Made by a program: the position numbers and the translations under genes. The notes beneath the pieces are model-generated. The model worked only from the letters and a program-made list of their open reading frames with translations. It searched no databases and was not told where the DNA came from. Shown piece by piece: positions 1 to 5,930 of a stretch of DNA of 7,686 bases (the stretch's first letter is position 1; each line of letters begins with the position of its first letter). The stretch comes from Oscillospiraceae bacterium (GTDB lineage: Bacteria; Bacillota; Clostridia; Oscillospirales; Oscillospiraceae): positions 1 through 7,686 of the forward strand of contig JAFYUG010000161.1 of assembly GCA_017558545.1 (NCBI GenBank). Direction: 5' to 3'.

Positions 1-1200
1 ATGAGAGAATTCGCCCCCACCGTTTGCGAATGCCTCCTCCTGGAGCAGGGCGCAACCGCAGCCAAGCAGGGCTATGAATCCACCGTCACCCCCCAGTTTT
101 GCCGCTACTTCATGAACTTCCCCCTGATGATGGACGGCACCATCCAGCAGTCCGACTTCCCCGGACAGGAGCACTATGTCTACCGCAAGCCCAAGGGCAT
201 CATCACCGTTATCGCCCCTTGGAACGTTCCCTTTGTTCTTGCTCTCCGCAGCGTTCTGCCCGCAATAGCCACCGGCAACGCCTGCGTTCTTAAGCCCGCC
301 TCCGACACCCCCGCTTCCGCCTTCGTCATTGCAGAAATGTTCGAAAAGGCCGGAATGCCCGCAGGTCTCCTCAACGTTGTTGCAGGCGCAGGCAGCGAAA
401 TCGGCGACTATATCGTTGAGCATCCCCTCTCCGACATGGTTTCCTTCACCGGCTCCACCGAAGTTGGTCAGCGCATCGGCGCCAAAGCCGGCGCACAGAT
501 TAAGGATGTTTCCCTTGAGCTGGGCGGCAACAACACCATGATAGTTCTCCCTGATGCTGACCTTGAGGCAGCCGCCGACAAGGCCATTTTCGGCGCATTC
601 TTCAATGCCGGCCAGGTTTGCATGGGTCTGAACCGCATCATCATCCTTGAGGAAAACTACGAGAAATTCTGTGGAAAGTTCGCAGAGAAGGTCCGCGCCG
701 TCAAGGCCGGCGACCCTGCCGACCCCGAAACCTATGTTGGCCCCATTATCAACAAGAGCCAGGTTGACCATTTCAACGATTATCTGGAGCGCACCCTGGC
801 TCTCGGCAAGGTCAGAGTTCTTGTTGAGGGTAAAACCGAGGGCAACCTTGTCTATCCCTGGCTCCTTGCAGATGTCACCAACGATATGCCTTCCGCCCGG
901 GAAGAGATGTTCGGCCCCATCTGCAACCTCATGAAGGCCAAAACCGTTGACGAAGCCGTTGCCATCGCCAACGACACCCAGTATGGTCTCAGCAACAGCG
1001 TTTTCGGCAAGGATGTTTATAAGGCTATGAAGGTCGCATCCCGCCTCGAAAGCGGCATGGTGCATATCAACGACCAGTCCATTGGCGACGAGCCCCATGT
1101 TATGTTTGGCGGCGAGAAATATAGCGGTCTTGGCCGCTTCAACGGCCAGTGGGTTCTCAAAAAGTTCACCACCGAGCAGTGGCTGGCTGTTAACGAATAA
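1..1200 (+). CDS. NAD(P)-dependent aldehyde dehydrogenase, N-terminally truncated by the window edge
   Basis: This enzyme oxidises an aldehyde to the carboxylic acid with NAD(P)+ in the cytoplasm. The family signatures appear in order: PWN at residues 73-75 (oxyanion-hole Asn), Lys98 in VLKPA (cofactor), FTGSTEVG from 149 (Rossmann loop), general base Glu173 in LELGG, nucleophile Cys207 in NAGQVCMG, EEMFGP at 301-306 (cofactor ribose), and the C-terminal GGEKYSGLGRF segment. Only 399 residues are visible against about 480 for the family. The first residues align inside the N-terminal helices, so the ATG at position 1 is probably an internal Met and the true start lies to the left. The C-terminal GLGRFNG pattern resembles the benzaldehyde/vanillin/salicylaldehyde dehydrogenase branch, but the substrate is not determinable. 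The gene converges on the lysR gene and ends at its own terminator. The family call is certain; specificity is open. Confidence 0.95.
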   Translation: MREFAPTVCECLLLEQGATAAKQGYESTVTPQFCRYFMNFPLMMDGTIQQSDFPGQEHYVYRKPKGIITVIAPWNVPFVLALRSVLPAIATGNACVLKPASDTPASAFVIAEMFEKAGMPAGLLNVVAGAGSEIGDYIVEHPLSDMVSFTGSTEVGQRIGAKAGAQIKDVSLELGGNNTMIVLPDADLEAAADKAIFGAFFNAGQVCMGLNRIIILEENYEKFCGKFAEKVRAVKAGDPADPETYVGPIINKSQVDHFNDYLERTLALGKVRVLVEGKTEGNLVYPWLLADVTNDMPSAREEMFGPICNLMKAKTVDEAVAIANDTQYGLSNSVFGKDVYKAMKVASRLESGMVHINDQSIGDEPHVMFGGEKYSGLGRFNGQWVLKKFTTEQWLAVNE

Positions 1201-1234
1201 ATTTAAATTTTATCTATCACACTCCATTCCTATG

Positions 1235-1273
1235 ACGGGTGCGGAAACATTTTCCGCACCCGTTTTGTTGTTT
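1235..1273 (+). terminator. Intrinsic terminator of the aldehyde dehydrogenase gene
   Basis: A perfect 13-bp stem (arms 1235-1247 and 1251-1263, core CGGGTGCGG/CCGCACCCG) closes a 3-nt loop. It is followed by a T-rich tract at 1263-1273 broken by two G. It lies 35 nt after the stop codon and faces the right way to end ALDH transcription. Confidence 0.9.
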
Positions 1274-1295
1274 GGTAAGCCGTAACCTCTGTGCA

Positions 1296-1431
1296 TCGCG
1301 CCGAGGTCGTCGCGCCCTAGGACCCATAAACGCTGAACGGGCGGCCACAGTTCGCCCCTACAATGGTACAGAGTAAAAATATAGTCATTGCGAAGCGCCG
1401 TAGGCGCTGTGGCAATCCGTAGCCCCTACGG
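1296..1431. repeat. Cluster of short palindromic intergenic repeats
   Basis: No ORF with an RBS is seen here. TCGCGCC occurs twice 14 bp apart (1296-1302, 1310-1316). A hairpin lies at 1339-1357 (GGGCG/CGCCC). A compound hairpin spans 1387-1416, with outer arms ATTGC/GCAAT and inner arms AGCGCC/GGCGCT (1394-1399, 1403-1408). A perfect CCGTAG/CTACGG hairpin directly abuts it (1417-1431). The wording around ATTGCGAAG...TGGCAATCC resembles dispersed palindromic repeats I associate with Clostridia genomes; that match is from memory. Probably non-coding repeat DNA with no gene of its own. Confidence 0.65.
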
Positions 1432-1497
1432 CGGCGCGCCGGGGTCGGGACTATCAGCATAATTTAACTACCAAGCACCCCAACATCTTCCCTCCTC

Positions 1498-1562
1498 GCG
1501 GCATAGCCGCTGCGGTCGGTTGCTAAAAACATGCCACCGGCATGTTTTCTTAACGCACCGAC
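1498..1562. repeat. Paired hairpin repeat with a 10-bp perfect stem
   Basis: A small hairpin GCGGC-ATA-GCCGC lies at 1498-1510. Next to it is a larger one with outer arms GTCGGT (1515-1520) and ACCGAC (1557-1562) around a perfect 10-bp stem AAAACATGCC/GGCATGTTTT (1526-1535, 1539-1548). The inner stem, flanked by A and T runs, could act as a bidirectional terminator between the two converging genes, but it looks more like one unit of the surrounding repeat mosaic. Confidence 0.55.
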
Positions 1563-1596
1563 GCCCTACGGATTTGCGTAAGATTAAGATTACGCA

Positions 1597-1732
1597 TTTA
1601 AAGGCTTCTCCCCCCGGAGAGGCTGTCAGCCGTTAGGCTGACTGATGAGGTGTTTTGTCCGCAACGACGGGAGCCGCAGGGCGGGGGCTTGCCCCGCCAT
1701 TAGCTCAGCCTGCAATAAAGGGTGCCTTTAAA
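1597..1732. repeat. MITE-like 136-bp repeat element with terminal inverted repeats
   Basis: The element is bounded by perfect 9-bp inverted repeats, TTTAAAGGC (1597-1605) and GCCTTTAAA (1724-1732). Inside are three hairpins: 1605-1622 (7-bp C/G-rich stem with one G-T pair), 1625-1642 (GTCAGCC/GGCTGAC) and 1680-1698 (GGCGGGG/CCCCGCC). There is no ORF and no transposase. The structure fits a small non-autonomous mobile element or a dispersed palindromic repeat. I see no clear target-site duplication at its edges, so mobility is inferred from the terminal repeats alone. Confidence 0.55.
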
Positions 1733-1737
1733 ATCAG

Positions 1738-1772
1738 AAATCCCGAGTCCACTCATGGATTCGGGATTTTTT
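1738..1772. terminator. Bidirectional intrinsic terminator overlapping the lysR stop codon
   Basis: The arms AAATCCCGA (1738-1746) and TCGGGATTT (1761-1769) pair perfectly. An inner GTCC/GGAT extension with one G-T pair leaves a 6-nt loop (1751-1756). The plus strand continues as TTTTTT (1767-1772), so the better T-tract faces rightward-moving transcription. On the minus strand the stem is followed by TTTCTGATTTT, weaker but usable. The lysR stop codon (1753-1755) sits inside the loop, so the last codons of that gene form one arm. Confidence 0.8.
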
Positions 1773-2712
1773 CATACTTATCGGTTATATTCTGCTCCAT
1801 AATATGAGCGGGGGCGATTTTCTCGCGGGCATCGCTGGAGAGCAGACGCTGAACATACTCAAAGAATGCTCTTGAAGACCGGGGCAGAACTACGCTTCTC
1901 TTCTTGAAAAGGTCAATTGTCCAGGTCATGTCGTCGCAGTCAAAGGGACGCCACACGGTGTCCGGTGTGGCAAGAGCCTCGGCAACGGCAACGTTTGTAA
2001 GACCAACGCCGCCATGGCTTCGCACCAGACGGTGCACCGCCGTTACCTCGCCGACGCGCATACGGGGTATTATCTTAACGCCGTGCTTGCTGCATACCTC
2101 AATGAAAGAATCTGCCGTTTTAAACTCCTCATCCACCATGAAGAACTGCTCTTCGGAAAGCACGGAGAGGGGTATTTTTTCATATTTTGTCCAAGGATGA
2201 CCAACATGCATGAGGCAGGCAAGCTGAAGCTCAAATATCTTATGGCATTCGAACTTGCTATGGTCAATGGGCTCTATGCCAAAGCCTATATGGGCTTCCT
2301 CATCCTCTATAACCTTGTCGCAGAGACGGTCTTTATATTCGCGTATATAAACAGAATATCCTTTATAAATATTCTCGAACTTCTCAATAAGATCAGAGCC
2401 AAATTCGCTGATAACGCCCTGCGCACCGGCGCACTTAATTATGCCCTGATCAGCATCTCTGCCCTCAAAATGCTCCCAAAGCTCCTGAAGATTGCCCAGC
2501 ATTTGGGTAGCCCAATCTCTGAAATATTCGCCATCGGGGGTAAGCACAAGCCCCTTGGGCATACGATAAAAGAACTTGCAGGAGAACTCCGCCTCCAGAT
2601 TGGAAATAGCCATGCTCAATCCCTGCTGGGAAATAAAAAGACTCTCTGCCGCCTTGGAAAAACTGCCCGCTTCGCACAGAACAGTATAATATTTTAGCTG
2701 CTGAAAATTCAT
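1753..2712 (-). CDS. LysR-type transcriptional regulator
   Basis: A cytoplasmic DNA-binding regulator that would respond to a small molecule from a neighbouring pathway. The N-terminal winged helix-turn-helix is clear: residues 1-60 follow the family pattern, with SFSKAAESLFISQQGLS (17-33) forming the recognition region and LVLTPDGEYF (55-64) the wing. Residues from about 90 to 300 fit the periplasmic-binding-like effector domain. The length of 319 aa is slightly above the usual 290-310, because of a polar tail after residue 295. The ATG start is supported by GGAGG at 2720-2724, 7 nt upstream. The gene lies downstream of the UroD-like gene in the same direction, with a hairpin between them, and no convincing promoter is seen in the 144-bp gap. 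Candidate targets are the divergent region 6726-7099 and its own locus. The effector is unknown. Confidence 0.93.
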   Translation of the reverse strand: MNFQQLKYYTVLCEAGSFSKAAESLFISQQGLSMAISNLEAEFSCKFFYRMPKGLVLTPDGEYFRDWATQMLGNLQELWEHFEGRDADQGIIKCAGAQGVISEFGSDLIEKFENIYKGYSVYIREYKDRLCDKVIEDEEAHIGFGIEPIDHSKFECHKIFELQLACLMHVGHPWTKYEKIPLSVLSEEQFFMVDEEFKTADSFIEVCSKHGVKIIPRMRVGEVTAVHRLVRSHGGVGLTNVAVAEALATPDTVWRPFDCDDMTWTIDLFKKRSVVLPRSSRAFFEYVQRLLSSDAREKIAPAHIMEQNITDKYEKIPNP

Positions 2713-2797
2713 TCCCGCGCCTCCATCTATTTATTCGATAAAGCGCATCCTCATCCATCCATACTAATACAACGCGCTTATTATTTTTTCTCATGGC

Positions 2798-2829
2798 AAA
2801 ACTCCGGCATCAAAAAATGCCAGAGTTTT
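2798..2829 (-). terminator. Hairpin terminator between the UroD-like gene and lysR
   Basis: AAAACTC plus GGCAT (2798-2810) pairs with ATGCC plus GAGTTTT (2817-2829), with a single C/A mismatch and a 6-nt loop. On the minus strand the T run is the TTTT closing the stem, followed by GCC, so termination may be partial and lysR may receive read-through from the UroD-like gene. It lies 27 nt after the UroD-like stop codon. Confidence 0.65.
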
Positions 2830-2856
2830 CCATAAAAATCGGGTAATTTTCCAAAA

Positions 2857-3840
2857 TTATCCGAAATAAATTTTGCTCTGTTTCTCGATTTCGTCGGAGA
2901 CGATCTCGTATCTGCCGGGGTGGAGAAGGGCAGGATCTCCATTGGAAATGGAGGGTATCCAGCCGCCGCCTTCTGCACACTGGGCAATAACTTCGCGGAC
3001 ATGCTGACGCATTTCCTCTTCGGTGATATCCTCGCGATCCAAAATGCCGGAATCGAAACCGCCCTGAAGAATAAGACGGCCGCCCAGCTTCTTCTGCAGC
3101 TCGGGGATATTATTTGTGGGAAGAACGCCCTGCCAGGTTTCAATGCCCAAATCAACCATATCTTCAACTATTGTTGCGCAATAGCTGTCTGCATGGTGGA
3201 TAACTCTGAGGCCTCTGGAACGGATGAGGCCATAAATGCGCTCATAGCAGGGTTTGAAGAATTCGCGCCATACCTCGGGAGAGAGGAAGGTGGAATACTT
3301 GCTGCCCCAGTCATCATGGAAGAACACAGCGTCCAAATCCAGACGGTCCAGGCAGCGGGTAAGGAAATCTATACGCCAATCCGTGATATACTCAAGCAGC
3401 TCATGGCAGTATTCGGGCTCAACAAGCAGATTGCAAAGAGCATCTTCGAAGCCCATAAGGAAATGGAAGCGTTCAAAAATACCGGTATGGCACCAAAGGC
3501 CAACCAACTGCTCGTCGCGATCCACAGCTGCGATTTCAGCCTTGGCGGCATCCCATGCGTCTTCGGGAACATCCAAAGAGGGAGCATGGACATATTCGCG
3601 CCACTCGGTGATATCTTTGCAGACTTTGGTTTCTTCAGTTATATAGGGGGTGGCAGCAACTTCGTCTTCGCGCCACTTGAAGGTAACGCCCCAGGGGCAA
3701 ACAGAAGTGCCGCCCTTGATGCGCTTTTCGAGATTCATAAGGGGATCGCTGAACACCAGATGAATATAGTCATACTGGTTAACAAATCCCTCAGCCTTTT
3801 CGCCGTTTACAAGGGCGAGATATCTCTGTTTAGGGGTCAT
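2857..3840 (-). CDS. UroD/MtaA-superfamily protein (uroporphyrinogen decarboxylase-like; possible methyltransferase)
   Basis: The whole 327-aa protein fits the UroD-type TIM-barrel family, in which HemE decarboxylates uroporphyrinogen and the MtaA/MtbA/CmuA branch moves methyl groups from a corrinoid protein. The N-terminus (MTPKQRYLALVNGE) follows the MtaA-like pattern and lacks the RQAGR motif of HemE, so haem synthesis is unlikely. Landmarks are WGVTF at 50-54, FFHDDWGS at 173-180, VIHHADSYC at 213-221, QGGFD at 259-263 and a C-terminal SDEIEKQSKIYFG. In MtaA zinc is held by His-x-Cys plus a distal Cys; here the site reads His216-Ala-Asp218, and the distal region (WIPSISNGDP, 294-303) has no Cys. 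An ATG start with AGGAGG 6 nt upstream (3847-3852) is well supported. No corrinoid protein or methyltransferase partner is visible, so the reaction is unknown. The family call is firm; activity as a methyltransferase is doubtful. Confidence 0.85.
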   Translation of the reverse strand: MTPKQRYLALVNGEKAEGFVNQYDYIHLVFSDPLMNLEKRIKGGTSVCPWGVTFKWREDEVAATPYITEETKVCKDITEWREYVHAPSLDVPEDAWDAAKAEIAAVDRDEQLVGLWCHTGIFERFHFLMGFEDALCNLLVEPEYCHELLEYITDWRIDFLTRCLDRLDLDAVFFHDDWGSKYSTFLSPEVWREFFKPCYERIYGLIRSRGLRVIHHADSYCATIVEDMVDLGIETWQGVLPTNNIPELQKKLGGRLILQGGFDSGILDREDITEEEMRQHVREVIAQCAEGGGWIPSISNGDPALLHPGRYEIVSDEIEKQSKIYFG

Positions 3841-3866
3841 AATCTTCCTCCTATTGATTACAAAAC

Positions 3867-3899
3867 ACCCAAAAGAAGCCCCAAGGGCCTCTTTTGGGT
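3867..3899 (-). terminator. Terminator-like leader hairpin just before the UroD-like gene
   Basis: The outer arms ACCCAAAAGA (3867-3876) and TCTTTTGGGT (3890-3899) pair perfectly. One A/C mismatch and a GCCC/GGGC inner stem (3878-3881, 3885-3888) leave a 3-nt loop. On the minus strand the stem is followed by GTTTTG (3866-3861), as in an intrinsic terminator. It lies 65 nt after the 32-aa gene and 26 nt before the UroD-like start codon, so it either ends the symporter operon or attenuates transcription into the UroD-like gene. Confidence 0.75.
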
Positions 3900-3911
3900 A
3901 TTTCCTAATTC

Positions 3912-3940
3912 ATGTTATCACAAAATTTATTTGCAAGCAA
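3912..3940 (-). promoter_or_regulatory. Possible promoter for the UroD-like gene
   Basis: On the minus strand TTGCTT (3935-3940) and TAACAT (3912-3917) are separated by 17 bp in an AT-rich stretch. Predicted initiation near 3905 would place the hairpin at 3867-3899 at the extreme 5' end of the transcript. The match to consensus is moderate (3/6 and 4/6), so this is tentative. Confidence 0.35.
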
Positions 3941-3964
3941 TTAAATTTGGATAACTATATTGTG

Positions 3965-4063
3965 TTAGTCGTTCTTATACTTTACGTAGCCATAGCAGGC
4001 TGCGCCGATTGCAATAATCTGTATTGCATTAATAATAATATAAAATATCTTCAAAGGATCCAT
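3965..4063 (-). CDS. 32-aa single-span membrane microprotein downstream of the symporter
   Basis: The ORF encodes 32 residues: MDPLKIF, then a hydrophobic stretch at about 6-26 rich in Ile (YIIINAIQIIAIGAACYGY), then a basic/polar tail VKYKND. This is one predicted membrane helix with no signal-peptide cleavage site. GGAG at 4074-4077, within AAAGGAGA, lies about 9-10 nt before the ATG. The gap to the preceding 59-aa gene is only 24 nt, so the two and the symporter are probably one transcript. I do not recognise the protein. By position it could be a small accessory subunit of the SSS transporter, as YjcH is found with ActP and YhdT with PanF, though the sequence gives no proof. The clear RBS, operon spacing and hydrophobic composition make it credible despite its size. 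Confidence 0.65.
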   Translation of the reverse strand: MDPLKIFYIIINAIQIIAIGAACYGYVKYKND

Positions 4064-4087
4064 AAATCACTTTCTCCTTTCGAGTAA

Positions 4088-4267
4088 TCAGTCTTCCCAG
4101 TCACTCTCAACAACAAACTGGTTGCCTTCAGACCAGGCCTTATCGTCCTCAGGACGATGCTTCATAAGCTTCCACCAAATCTCGCCGATGATGCCAAGCA
4201 CGATGCAGCCGAGAATGGTATAAATGGTGAGACCCCAAGGGAGCAGAATAGTAGGTCCTATCAACAT
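4088..4267 (-). CDS. 59-aa membrane microprotein, probable symporter accessory subunit
   Basis: The protein has one hydrophobic helix at about residues 3-30 (ending LGIIGEIWW), then a short basic segment (KLMKHR) and an acidic, Trp-containing cytoplasmic-looking tail (PEDDKAW...ESDWED). It starts with ATG; AAGGAGG (4277-4283) lies 9 nt upstream and just 2 nt beyond the symporter stop codon. That arrangement indicates tight co-translation with the symporter. I do not recognise a named family. Small one-helix proteins encoded directly beside SSS transporters are known in several lineages, and this one fits that role by context. The order of hydrophobic helix then acidic tail gives it a clear one-pass topology, with the positive KLMKHR patch suggesting the C-terminus is inside. 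Expression is well supported; function is inferred from location only. Confidence 0.75.
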   Translation of the reverse strand: MLIGPTILLPWGLTIYTILGCIVLGIIGEIWWKLMKHRPEDDKAWSEGNQFVVESDWED

Positions 4268-4285
4268 ATCAATATACCTCCTTGA

Positions 4286-5782
4286 TTAGTTTGCAGCCTG
4301 TGCTGCGTCGTAAGCTGCGCGCTGCTTCTCGTAAATAGGAACGAAAGCGGGCTTTGCCTTCTTGTCAACAGCAGTCAGAATAATGCCAAGCACGATGGAG
4401 ATGACGCAGAGGAAGATGGAGTGGTTGTTGCCTTCAAGATTGAAAGCAGCAGCGATTCCGGTGTAGCTGACCAGCATGTTGAATATCCAGGATACGATGA
4501 GGGTAACGAGGGATGCCATGCGGCTGCGCTTCCAGTGCATACCGATGATGAAGAGAACGAAGATGGGGATGAACCATGCGAAGCCCCAGGTGATAGCGGT
4601 GTTGGTCTGAGCCTGGATGGTAACAGCCAGAACTGCAGCAACAGCGCAGGAGAGAACGATCCAGATACGAGAGAGCTTGTTCTCGGTCTTGGCATCCATG
4701 TTCTTGTACTTGGGGAAGTAGCAGAGGATCTGACGGTTCATGAGCAGAGCAACGGTCAGAGCCAGCATGGAAACGGTGGAGAGCATAGCAGCCAGGAACA
4801 TGCCGATGATGGCGATCTGGAGCCAGTTGGGGAAGAAGGTGAGGATCATAACAACGATACCGGCGGCACCGTGGGGAGCCTCCATGAGACCCTGGTCAAC
4901 AAGGCCCTTGGATGCGAGACCGAAGGAGATGATGATAGCGCCGAAGAGAACGTTCATGATAACAGCAGCGAAACCGGTCTTGCGCATAACCTTGAGGCTG
5001 TCAAGGGATGCAACGGGCTGGTTGTTTGCCTGGATCATGTTCATACCAACAGCCAGGGAGAGGAAGGTACCTACAACATAGCCGCGGATGATGTCGGGGT
5101 TACCAAGAGCTGCAAGGAGCTCGGGGTTGTTTTCGAGAATGGTGCCATTGATGCCTTCCCAGCCGCCGGTGCAGTAGATGCCGATGCAGATGAGAGCAAC
5201 AAAGCCGAATACATACATGAGGATTGCGTTAACGGAGTTAACGAGACCAACTTCTTCAACACCGGCGATAAATACGTAGAGAACGCCGATTACCATACCG
5301 ATGATAGCGCCGGAGAGGTTGCTCAGACCGGTCATGGAAGAAATGATCTGTGCCATGCCCTGGCCTTCAACGCAGAGGATCAGGATAGAGTAGCCAACTG
5401 CGAAACCGGACAGGATGGGAACGAAAATGGGGTGGAACATTCTTGCGAAGAGCTCGTTGGTGGTGTTGCAGCCGCTGCGACGATACCAAACGCCGCAGTA
5501 ACGACCGATGATCATGAGCATAACGCCGGAGCCGAAGCAGTACCAAATGGTTGCAACGCCGGTTGCCCAAGACTGTGCGGAAAGGCCGTTAACGTGGCCG
5601 CCACCCAGAGCGGTAAGAGCAAGAGATGCAGCGCATGCAAACCAGCCCATCTGCTTGCCACCGAACAGGAAGTCTTCCTGATGGTTGGCCTGCTGCTTGC
5701 GGCGCCAGAAAATAAATACGGAACAAACAATGATAATGACGATGTTATAGGCAATACCGCCTATGGTTACTATCCAATTCAC
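4286..5782 (-). CDS. Sodium:solute symporter (SSS family, TC 2.A.21)
   Basis: An inner-membrane secondary transporter that couples Na+ (or H+) entry to uptake of an organic solute. The 498-aa length and a run of about 13 hydrophobic segments match the LeuT-fold SSS family. TM1 lies at about 7-26, followed by the hallmark DFLFGGKQMGW (37-47) and a Gly-rich TM2 start (TALGGGHVNG, 57-66). The conserved Na2-site segment AAMLSTVS is at 331-338, with Ser335/Thr336 corresponding to the Na+-ligating pair known in PutP and vSGLT. The start codon is GTG (5782-5780), preferred over the next Met at residue 45 because TM1 and the DFLFGGK motif lie upstream of it. GAGG (5794-5797) sits 11 nt before it, a rather long spacing. 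The substrate cannot be told from sequence. Two microprotein genes follow at once, and the SDR gene lies 148 bp upstream with no clear terminator between. Confidence 0.93.
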   Translation of the reverse strand: MNWIVTIGGIAYNIVIIIVCSVFIFWRRKQQANHQEDFLFGGKQMGWFACAASLALTALGGGHVNGLSAQSWATGVATIWYCFGSGVMLMIIGRYCGVWYRRSGCNTTNELFARMFHPIFVPILSGFAVGYSILILCVEGQGMAQIISSMTGLSNLSGAIIGMVIGVLYVFIAGVEEVGLVNSVNAILMYVFGFVALICIGIYCTGGWEGINGTILENNPELLAALGNPDIIRGYVVGTFLSLAVGMNMIQANNQPVASLDSLKVMRKTGFAAVIMNVLFGAIIISFGLASKGLVDQGLMEAPHGAAGIVVMILTFFPNWLQIAIIGMFLAAMLSTVSMLALTVALLMNRQILCYFPKYKNMDAKTENKLSRIWIVLSCAVAAVLAVTIQAQTNTAITWGFAWFIPIFVLFIIGMHWKRSRMASLVTLIVSWIFNMLVSYTGIAAAFNLEGNNHSIFLCVISIVLGIILTAVDKKAKPAFVPIYEKQRAAYDAAQAAN

Positions 5783-5930
5783 TTAAGAATCATCCTCTCT
5801 TTCTTGTTTTTTAAACTTTGGAATTGGGTATGCTGTGTCTTATTTTTGACGGCATAGCCCCCCTTTCCGGATAAAAGAATATTTATTTCCGTTTCTTAAA
5901 CCTTTCTGCGTGGCTCTTTATCCCGAAGCC
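5783..5930. other. Short intergenic gap between the SDR and symporter genes
   Basis: No ORF with an RBS is seen. A weak interrupted hairpin (TATGC/GCATA with inner GTC/GAC) lies around 5829-5856, and there is only a 4-bp GGCT/AGCC stem just after the SDR stop. With no intrinsic terminator and no convincing promoter, read-through from the SDR gene into the symporter is the simplest reading. Confidence 0.4.

Noticed and set aside
1296..1732. Possible CRISPR array in the repeat-rich tract
   Set aside because: The repeats differ in sequence and size and lack regular spacing, and there are no cas genes; they are individual hairpins.
2014..2697. Plus-strand open frame antisense to lysR
   Set aside because: No RBS and no family resemblance; the LysR HTH on the other strand is unambiguous.
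2741..2779. AAGCGC/GCGCTT inverted repeat with 27-bp spacing upstream of lysR, considered as an autoregulatory operator
   Set aside because: Arms of only 6 bp with wide spacing are expected by chance at this frequency, and no -35/-10 pair lies nearby to give it context.
2465..2794. Minus-strand 109-codon frame starting in the lysR upstream region
   Set aside because: Most of it overlaps lysR out of frame, with no RBS before its ATG and a low-complexity, unrecognisable product.
2920..3954. Plus-strand open frame of 344 codons antisense to the UroD-like gene
   Set aside because: It has no recognisable domain and is the complement of a gene with clear family similarity and a strong RBS; it also runs through the leader hairpin.
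3841..3964. Cobalamin or other known riboswitch before the UroD-like gene
   Set aside because: The leader is too short and shows only a single hairpin, with no B12-box-like conserved core.
5779..5793. Four-codon minus-strand mini-ORF (MILK) whose TGA overlaps the symporter GTG start
   Set aside because: Its ATG directly abuts the GAGG sequence, leaving no spacing for ribosome binding, so translational coupling is unlikely; probably chance.
4421..5857. Long plus-strand open frame (478 codons) antisense to the symporter
   Set aside because: It mirrors the symporter frame and gives an implausible Gly/Asp/Glu/His-rich protein with no domain. It has no convincing RBS and is explained by the codon bias of the real gene.
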